Shown one piece after another: positions 1 through 4,130 of a DNA stretch of 5,684 nucleotides (positions are counted from its first letter, which is position 1; each line of letters starts with the position of its first letter). Origin of the DNA: Bacillota bacterium (GTDB lineage Bacteria; Bacillota; Clostridia; Lachnospirales; Lachnospiraceae); the NCBI GenBank assembly GCA_023392995.1, contig JAEWMZ010000102.1, positions 1-5,684 of the forward strand, written 5' to 3'. The position numbers were made by a program, and so were the translations under genes. Below the pieces are notes generated by a model. That model did no database searches. It saw nothing but the letters and a program-made list of their open reading frames with translations, and had not been told where the DNA came from.

Positions 1-30
1 ATACCTCGTCTTTGGTTATTTGATAATACA

Positions 31-39
31 ATTATACCA
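31..39 (-). promoter_or_regulatory. Candidate extended -10 promoter for a gene off the left edge
   Basis: On the minus strand the sequence reads TGGTATAAT, a perfect TATAAT hexamer with the TG of an extended -10 element. Transcription would start near base 24 and run out of the window to the left. No good -35 match (TTGACA) is seen at the normal distance, which is tolerated by extended -10 promoters. The terminator at 168-213 separates it from the glycosidase gene, so a new transcription unit starting here is sensible. AT-rich DNA yields such hexamers by chance, so this is only a candidate. Confidence 0.4.
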
Positions 40-40
40 G

Positions 41-54
41 ATAATCGCGATGAT
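41..54. promoter_or_regulatory. Quasi-palindrome around TCGCGA, possible operator
   Basis: The 14-base stretch ATAATCGCGATGAT has six of seven symmetric pairs matched around a TCGCGA core. It lies directly upstream of the candidate -10 element at 31-36, where the -35 to -10 spacer would be, a common place for a repressor site. No regulator is encoded nearby, so the binding protein is unknown and the site may be fortuitous. Confidence 0.25.
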
Positions 55-97
55 TTGTGGTTGTGTTAAATTTTCAAGGTACAAATATCAATTTATT

Positions 98-166
98 TTA
101 GGGGATGACCTTTTGACACCCTAATCCTTTTAGGTAATTGCGAAACTCTTTAACTTTGATCCCACT
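98..166 (-). pseudogene. Possible remnant of a HicA-like toxin gene
   Basis: The minus strand in this frame encodes about 22 residues, including GIKVKEFRNYLKGLGC, ending in TAA at 98-100. The pattern (a short helix beginning with KVKEF, then L..LGC) resembles the start of the double-stranded-RNA-binding-like fold of HicA-family mRNA interferases. In those proteins a glycine/histidine motif follows within a few residues; here the frame stops and that motif is absent. There is no ATG or ribosome binding site, the upstream part of the frame runs through the terminator stem at 168-213, and no HicB antitoxin is nearby. If the resemblance is real this is a dead fragment. Twenty-two residues are too few to exclude chance. 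Confidence 0.25.
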
Positions 167-167
167 A

Positions 168-213
168 AAAAAGCTAGTGCAGAAGCGTTTATCCACTTTT
201 GCACTAGCTTTTT
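168..213 (-). terminator. Intrinsic terminator of the GH43 gene
   Basis: A 13-base-pair inverted repeat has arms at 168-180 and 201-213, with core GCTAGTGC/GCACTAGC flanked by A/T runs, around a 20-base loop. On the minus strand the 3' arm ends in a run of six T at 172-167. The stem starts 12 bases past the glycosidase stop codon. The other strand also ends in five T, so the hairpin could act in both directions and shield the gene from transcription coming from the left. Confidence 0.85.
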
Positions 214-225
214 ATATCATTACTT

Positions 226-1689
226 CTACTTCTTCAATTGAAACTCTTTAAAATCAATACTTCCATTTCCGCGGTATACAAAATATAGAGCTCTCTTGCC
301 GTTTGCAATCTTAATTGGAGCTTTATAGATCGTCCAGCGCGTCGTCGGTTTTATAATAATATCTGCAACCATCTTTCCTTTGATGCCATCATATACTTGA
401 AGCCTTCCGTTTGCCTTTCCTCGGACCTTTACACCAACGGATTTTGCACCATTCATTTCGAAATACTTAAAACCAACCCAGGCTCCATTATGCATATTCG
501 CAATGTATTGATTTGGAGTATCTTCTCTGTCTTCCCCTTCCTGGGTAAAGTACGGGTGTCTGTTAAATACCAGGTTCTGCATTCCAAATCCATATCGGCC
601 TGCACTGTAGGCATACCTCATATGGCATGCAATTCTGGCTTCATAAACGCCTTCCCCTTGAAGAGGTCCGCCATTTAAACCACAGCTTGTCAATTCCACC
701 TGGGGGATAGAACCATCCGGCAAAATGGTAATCGGCTCTGCCATAGCCTGTCTGGAATACATATGGCGGTTCGTTTGCCGGTGATGGAACACATACCACT
801 GCCCATTTATTTCTACAATACTACCATGGTTATTTCCAATATAATTATAGGCCTTTGCGTCCTTTGTATGACCATTCAGATAAAGATCACCATTGCTGAT
901 AATTGTTCCGCCATACACAAAACCTTCCGTAGGACTTTTGCTGGTTGCATAGCAGAGCTCATGGCCGTTAATCGAGGAATAGATAAAGTAATAAGTATCC
1001 TTAATTTTGCGAATCGAACTGGCCTCAAAGAACTCATGACCTTCAAATCCTGTCCCTTGCGCTTCTCCAACCTTTTTAAAAAGCTTTTTCGGCTTTCCCT
1101 TTACCGTTTTCATATCAGCTTCCAATTCAATGACATAGCCGCCATCCATGCTGCGCTTATTCTGGGATAATAGCGAGAAGAATCCGCTTTTGGGAGCAAA
1201 TCCGGAATAAAGGTATACTTTACCATCATCGTCAACTAATACTCCCGGATCAAATAGAAAAGGATCTCCATCCTTCTGCCAGAGAATAGAACCATCCGGA
1301 TTTTTTATATAGCCGTAAAACTCATATTTTCCTGCCGGTGTATCACATACCGCCACTGCCATTACACTGAGAAAATCAAAGGCATAATAAAGATAATATC
1401 TGCCATCGGTTCCCTTAGCAACATCCGGTGCATAAAGCATATGCTTTCCATCTTTATTCATTGGATCCTGTGTCTTCTTGTAAATAACTCCTTCATAACG
1501 CCAATTGGCCAAATCAGTTACGGGAGCTGACCAACATACGTAATCATTCATACAAAAAGCTTTACCATTAAATCTGTCGTGTGAACCGAATACATACACC
1601 CTGTCTCCGAATACATAGGGCTCCCCATCAGGGATGTATTCATAACTTGGTAAGTACGGATTAAATGCCTGCCTCTTGATATGCTCCAT
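226..1689 (-). CDS. Glycoside hydrolase family 43 protein with C-terminal carbohydrate-binding-like domain (arabinofuranosidase/xylosidase type)
   Basis: This 487-residue protein is a probable exo-acting enzyme that removes arabinose or xylose units from plant hemicellulose oligosaccharides. Residues 1-330 fit the five-bladed GH43 propeller. The likely catalytic trio is D21 in PDGEPYVF (general base), D147 in FDPGVLVDDDG (pKa modulator) and E222 in FFEASSIRK (general acid). H288 in GNNHGS matches the usual metal-site histidine near the pocket. Residues about 345-487 look like a beta-sandwich of the CBM6 kind, with the pattern GFKYFEMNG, KVRG and YRGNGSIDFKEF. There is no signal peptide, so the enzyme should act in the cytoplasm on imported oligosaccharides. 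The start is supported by AAGGAG nine bases upstream. The gene stands alone with its own promoter region and terminator, with no transporter or regulator beside it. The family assignment is firm; arabinosidase versus xylosidase cannot be decided from sequence. Confidence 0.92.
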   Translation of the reverse strand: MEHIKRQAFNPYLPSYEYIPDGEPYVFGDRVYVFGSHDRFNGKAFCMNDYVCWSAPVTDLANWRYEGVIYKKTQDPMNKDGKHMLYAPDVAKGTDGRYYLYYAFDFLSVMAVAVCDTPAGKYEFYGYIKNPDGSILWQKDGDPFLFDPGVLVDDDGKVYLYSGFAPKSGFFSLLSQNKRSMDGGYVIELEADMKTVKGKPKKLFKKVGEAQGTGFEGHEFFEASSIRKIKDTYYFIYSSINGHELCYATSKSPTEGFVYGGTIISNGDLYLNGHTKDAKAYNYIGNNHGSIVEINGQWYVFHHRQTNRHMYSRQAMAEPITILPDGSIPQVELTSCGLNGGPLQGEGVYEARIACHMRYAYSAGRYGFGMQNLVFNRHPYFTQEGEDREDTPNQYIANMHNGAWVGFKYFEMNGAKSVGVKVRGKANGRLQVYDGIKGKMVADIIIKPTTRWTIYKAPIKIANGKRALYFVYRGNGSIDFKEFQLKK

Positions 1690-1698
1690 CGTGCCTCA

Positions 1699-1704
1699 CT
1701 CCTT
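1699..1704 (-). promoter_or_regulatory. Ribosome binding site of the GH43 gene
   Basis: The minus strand reads AAGGAG followed by a nine-base spacer and ATG. This is a near-perfect Shine-Dalgarno match and fixes the start at 1689. Confidence 0.85.
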
Positions 1705-1711
1705 CTATTCC

Positions 1712-1719
1712 AAACGTTT
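1712..1719. promoter_or_regulatory. AAACGTTT palindrome, possible LacI-family or cre-like operator
   Basis: The eight-base perfect palindrome AAACGTTT lies 22 bases before the GH43 start codon, in the minus-strand context TTGAAACGTTTGGAA. A central CG flanked by A and T runs is typical of operators for LacI-family sugar repressors and for CcpA. The fit to the CcpA consensus is imperfect because the half-site spacing is shorter by a base. Downstream of the predicted start of transcription, such a site would act as a roadblock. The link to sugar control is inferred from the position ahead of a glycosidase gene. Confidence 0.3.
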
Positions 1720-1818
1720 CAATTCATCCCAGGTCTGATTCTTACCTGTAGCATTGAGTATAATCAGACGGAGGACATGGTCTCAGTCTAAAGCGATTTT
1801 CTCCACCTTATTATATTT

Positions 1819-1827
1819 ATTATAGCA
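1819..1827 (-). promoter_or_regulatory. Extended -10 promoter of the GH43 gene
   Basis: The minus strand reads TGCTATAAT, a perfect -10 hexamer with the extended TG motif. Transcription would begin near 1812, leaving a leader of about 120 bases. The -35 region (about 1842-1847) is only AT-rich, without a TTGACA match, so the promoter may rely on the extended -10 or on an activator. The 21-base palindrome just upstream is well placed for one. Confidence 0.55.
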
Positions 1828-1847
1828 CTGTTACTCTTCTAATATAT

Positions 1848-1868
1848 ATAAATTTTTCATAAATTTAT
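1848..1868. repeat. AT-rich perfect palindrome upstream of the GH43 promoter
   Basis: Arms ATAAATTT (1848-1855) and AAATTTAT (1861-1868) are perfect reverse complements around five bases. The centre is about 46 bases before the predicted transcription start, the usual place for an activator that touches the polymerase at the -35 region. AT-only arms arise easily by chance in such DNA, and it could also serve as an UP-element-like stretch. Confidence 0.35.
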
Positions 1869-1896
1869 CCAGACATTTTTCGACCTTGCTAAACCT

Positions 1897-1913
1897 TCCG
1901 GCAACATGCCGGA
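1897..1913. repeat. GC-rich 7-base-pair palindrome with three-base loop
   Basis: TCCGGCA and TGCCGGA are perfect reverse complements separated by ACA. The hairpin is GC-rich in an otherwise AT-rich gap and would be stable in RNA. Neither strand shows a T run right after it, so it is not a standard intrinsic terminator. It could be a protein-binding palindrome, a transcript-end stabiliser for the HAD message, or an upstream operator for the GH43 promoter about 75-90 bases away. Confidence 0.45.
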
Positions 1914-1953
1914 TGAGCCAATTATTTACTGAAAATGCTTCCTATGTTGTGCA

Positions 1954-2018
1954 CAAAAAAACCAGAACGCACAACTGAAGCTACCTTAAATATGGCTTCT
2001 CAATTGATTATCCTGGTT
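1954..2018 (-). terminator. Weak terminator-like structure after the HAD gene
   Basis: On the minus strand AACCAG (2018-2013) can pair with CTGGTT (1964-1959), which is followed by more T to about 1954. Inside this, GAAGC pairs with GCTTC and CAAT with GTTG, giving a stacked, interrupted stem. It lies about 50 bases past the HAD stop. The internal loops make it weaker than the terminator at 168-213. GTTGTGC/GCACAAC (arms 1946-1952 and 1969-1975) can form an alternative hairpin that excludes the outer stem. Confidence 0.35.
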
Positions 2019-2067
2019 CCTATTATTTTTCAATATGAAATAATTATTCACGTTGCTACTTTATTTC

Positions 2068-2880
2068 TTATGTTAACTCATAATATTTCTCTAAAATATG
2101 TGCAATTCCATCTTCGTTATTGGATAGCGTAATCTCATCGGCAATGTTCTTCAAGGGTTCGCAGGCATTGCCCATTGCTACCCCAAGGCCGGCAAACTGA
2201 AGCATTTCCATATCGTTCTTCTCGTCGCCAAATGCCATCACTTCCTCCGGCTTAATCTCCAGCCTGTCACAAACCGCCTGAAGGGAACTAGCTTTATTAA
2301 TCCCCTTCATTGTAGCCTCGAGGAAAATCGGTGAGGACTTCACAAAGGATAATTCCTCCTGGAAGGGTTCCGTAATCTTATCGATCGCTGGATCAAGTAC
2401 TTCCTTCGGCGCAGCCATGAGCACTTTCACCGGATTAAAATCCACCGCAGCTGCAACATTATTCACTTCCATAATTCCCAGATTATTCAACTTACTCTCA
2501 GCTTCTATCATGAACTCCTCTTTGCTGGTGGTAACATAATCCTTACCGTTATCAACTATTGGAGTTACGGGATACTCTTCAATATGCTTTAATAGTCTGA
2601 CAGCGGTTTCACGGGGCAGGCTTTTCTCATAAAGTACCTTTTTTGTTGTGGCATCTATTACTTTACCGCCGTTATAGGATAAGAGAATACCGCTGTATTT
2701 CTCAAGCTCCAACGCCTCACATTCCCGGTATAGACCTGTAATAGGCCTGCCGGAAGCAAGTACTACCTTTACTCCCTTTTTTTGAACGGCAATTAAGGCT
2801 TCTCTTGTCCTTACTGAAATCTTCTTTTGATCATTATTGAGCGTACCGTCTAAATCAAGGGCTATCATCTTATATTTCAT
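2068..2880 (-). CDS. Cof/YidA-type HAD-superfamily phosphatase
   Basis: This 270-residue cytosolic hydrolase belongs to the Cof (IIB) subfamily of the HAD superfamily, which removes phosphate from sugar phosphates and related small molecules using Mg2+. All four motifs are present: DLDGT with nucleophile D9 and acid/base D11, S43 in ASGRP, K196 in GINKASSL, and D219/D223 in GDEKND. The stretch from about residue 85 to 190 is the alpha/beta cap that sets substrate choice. Length is normal for the family. The ATG is supported by TGAGG nine bases upstream, and DLDGT begins at residue 9 as expected. It lies 173 bases after the HD-GYP gene and has its own candidate promoter, but no terminator separates the two, so read-through is possible. 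The exact substrate cannot be read from sequence; members of this family are often promiscuous. Confidence 0.93.
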   Translation of the reverse strand: MKYKMIALDLDGTLNNDQKKISVRTREALIAVQKKGVKVVLASGRPITGLYRECEALELEKYSGILLSYNGGKVIDATTKKVLYEKSLPRETAVRLLKHIEEYPVTPIVDNGKDYVTTSKEEFMIEAESKLNNLGIMEVNNVAAAVDFNPVKVLMAAPKEVLDPAIDKITEPFQEELSFVKSSPIFLEATMKGINKASSLQAVCDRLEIKPEEVMAFGDEKNDMEMLQFAGLGVAMGNACEPLKNIADEITLSNNEDGIAHILEKYYELT

Positions 2881-2889
2881 GTTATCAAT

Positions 2890-2894
2890 CCTCA
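2890..2894 (-). promoter_or_regulatory. Ribosome binding site of the HAD gene
   Basis: TGAGG on the minus strand sits nine bases before the ATG at 2880, supporting that start over the second methionine (residue 5). Confidence 0.65.
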
Positions 2895-2904
2895 GTTCTA
2901 AGCC

Positions 2905-2922
2905 AATCCTTATAAAAGGATT
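2905..2922 (-). other. Hairpin in the HAD gene leader
   Basis: AATCCTT and AAGGATT pair perfectly over seven bases around a four-base loop, ten bases upstream of the ribosome binding site. On the minus strand no T run follows, so it is not a terminator for the upstream genes. On the plus strand five T follow after a short gap, a poor terminator for any transcript from the left. It may affect message stability or ribosome access. Confidence 0.35.
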
Positions 2923-2949
2923 ATGTTTTTCTTGAAGTTACTGCACATT

Positions 2950-2978
2950 AATATAGCATGATCAAGATAACAGCGCAA
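2950..2978 (-). promoter_or_regulatory. Candidate promoter of the HAD gene
   Basis: The minus strand has an extended -10, TGCTATATT (2958-2950), with a weak -35 TTGCGC (2978-2973) at a 17-base spacing. Transcription would start near 2943, giving a leader of about 60 bases. The poor -35 and the repeats just upstream suggest an activator-aided promoter. Confidence 0.45.
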
Positions 2979-2981
2979 CAA

Positions 2982-3026
2982 ATTCCGACAAACTTTTTCG
3001 TGTTTTTATGATTCCGACAAATTTTT
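2982..3026. repeat. Two direct repeats resembling Spo0A boxes
   Basis: ATTCCGACAAA followed by C or T and a T run occurs at 2982-2998 and again at 3011-3026, 29 bases apart. Sixteen aligned bases differ at a single place. On the minus strand each contains TTTGTCGGA, eight of nine matches to the Spo0A box TTTGTCRAA. The nearer copy is centred about 45 bases before the predicted HAD transcription start, and the farther copy about 74. That geometry fits an activator or repressor site. The mismatch falls in a conserved part of the box, so another regulator is possible. Confidence 0.45.
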
Positions 3027-3053
3027 GGTTTTTTCTAAGAAATAGACAACTCG

Positions 3054-4082
3054 TCAGATTAGTTTATGAATTTTTATTGTTCGCATACTGGAGAGGTCTA
3101 TGTAATCATCCTTTATTTTAATAATTGGCTTGGTTATGCTTTGCAAGGGAACAAAGACAATATCCCCCGCCTCCCCATTGCTGAGCAGAACCTTTATACC
3201 GGTAAGATAGCTGGGCATTCTGCTCATGAAGGTATTCAACATTCCAATATCAAAGATACTGGTACCTTCTGTCTGAAACATGCCAAAAGCCTCAAAGGGT
3301 GTGCTTTGACTTTTGTACACTCTTTCTGCGGTCATGGCATCAAATACATCGGCGATTGCAACAATTCTAGTATATAGATTCAGTCTGTCTGCTTTATAGC
3401 CAAAAGGATATCCGGAACCATCCATCCTCTCATGATGGAGCAGCACAGCTTCCTTTATTTCTTTCCTTAACCCCTTAACATCACTTACCAGCGCATAGCC
3501 GTATAAGGTATGCTTTTTAATGATTTCAAACTCCTCCTTGGTAAGCTTGGATGGTTTATTAAGGATCTCCCCAGGAATTTTCATTTTCCCTACATCATGT
3601 AAAAGTCCCGCCAAAATAGCATCATTAATCTCAGCCTCCGAAAGTTTTAACCATTTCGCCAGCATCATGGCATAAAAAGCTACATTGACACTATGGATAA
3701 AGGTATATTCGTCTGTGCTGCGTACCATTGACATGAACTTAATAATTTCTTCAATCTGATGGATCTGACTTTGAATATGAGCAGCAAGATAGTTCAGCTG
3801 CTGCGCATTAACCATTCCCGAAGTTATAATCGTTTGGAATATGGTCTTCGCTTCATTGACCGTTGTGATATACGAATCTGCAATGCCCGAAAGCTCACCA
3901 TACCCCTTAGCATCATAAACATCTATGGTATTTACCCCGTGTTTCATTAAGTTATTCTTGATATACTCATTCAGAACGGTATCCTTTGTGACCAGCAGAG
4001 TATCTCCATCTTCTCTATAAATATCTGCTGCCAGAACATCGCCCTCATTACAAAGTAATACATCAATGCTCTTTTTACACAT
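3054..4082 (-). CDS. HD-GYP domain protein, probable cyclic-di-GMP phosphodiesterase
   Basis: This 342-residue soluble protein probably hydrolyses the second messenger c-di-GMP. Residues 1-60 form a small beta-rich N-terminal module (GDVLAADIY, then VNTIDVYD) common in clostridial HD-GYP proteins. Residues 61-115 are mostly helical linker. The HD-GYP domain spans about 120-290: H130, H162-D163 with K166 in HDVGK, H191, H216-H217 in HHERMDGSGYP, and D245 in ADVFDAMT. The GYP triad is G224-Y225-P226. All core metal ligands are present, so it should be active. The position four residues before H130 is Y126, not the acidic ligand of trinuclear enzymes such as PmGH, which suggests a two-metal site. 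There is no membrane segment and no receiver domain. The gene starts 48 bases after the cheA stop and is probably co-transcribed, tying c-di-GMP levels to the motility operon. No terminator follows it. Confidence 0.93.
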   Translation of the reverse strand: MCKKSIDVLLCNEGDVLAADIYREDGDTLLVTKDTVLNEYIKNNLMKHGVNTIDVYDAKGYGELSGIADSYITTVNEAKTIFQTIITSGMVNAQQLNYLAAHIQSQIHQIEEIIKFMSMVRSTDEYTFIHSVNVAFYAMMLAKWLKLSEAEINDAILAGLLHDVGKMKIPGEILNKPSKLTKEEFEIIKKHTLYGYALVSDVKGLRKEIKEAVLLHHERMDGSGYPFGYKADRLNLYTRIVAIADVFDAMTAERVYKSQSTPFEAFGMFQTEGTSIFDIGMLNTFMSRMPSYLTGIKVLLSNGEAGDIVFVPLQSITKPIIKIKDDYIDLSSMRTIKIHKLI

Positions 4083-4093
4083 TCCTTATCCCT
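4083..4093 (-). promoter_or_regulatory. Ribosome binding site of the HD-GYP gene, two overlapping candidates
   Basis: The minus strand reads AGGGATAAGGA directly before ATG. AAGGA touches the start codon and is too close to work normally. AGGG seven bases upstream has normal spacing and is the likelier site. No better in-frame start follows until M46, inside the N-terminal module, so 4082 is kept. Confidence 0.5.
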
Positions 4094-4130
4094 GCCATAG
4101 AATAATATTGTTTACACCAAATACTATAGT

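Larger units (their letters stand above)
1..97. other. Left-edge intergenic DNA with no gene
   Basis: No open reading frame with recognisable protein character is visible on either strand here. The only structure seen is a promoter-like sequence pointing left at 31-39, with a quasi-palindrome just upstream of it; both are listed separately. The gene it would drive lies outside the window. Confidence 0.6.
1690..2067. other. 378-base intergenic region between the HAD and GH43 genes
   Basis: No convincing gene lies here; a short plus-strand frame running into the HAD gene has no ribosome binding site and no protein-like character. From right to left it holds a terminator-like structure for the HAD gene (1959-2018), a GC-rich palindrome (1897-1913), an AT-rich 21-base palindrome (1848-1868), an extended -10 element (1819-1827) and a leader of about 120 bases. 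The leader contains a long-range inverted repeat (arms 1733-1740 and 1762-1769) and an AAACGTTT palindrome (1712-1719). Confidence 0.7.

Noticed and set aside
763..1170. Plus-strand 135-codon frame opposite the GH43 gene
   Set aside because: It is antisense to a gene with clear catalytic motifs and reads as a shadow frame.
1678..1690. The same bases, TGATATGCTCCAT, at the GH43 start and at 5645-5657 in cheA
   Set aside because: Both encode MEHI, but the second is internal to cheA. Nothing flanking is shared, so coincidence is the best explanation.
1935..2132. Plus-strand 65-codon frame in the gap after the HAD gene
   Set aside because: It has no ribosome binding site, overlaps the end of the HAD gene antisense, and its product has no recognisable family pattern.
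4123..4130. ACTATAGT palindrome between cheA and the HD-GYP gene
   Set aside because: It is eight AT-rich bases with no extension or T run, expected by chance, and no promoter or terminator is recognisable around it.
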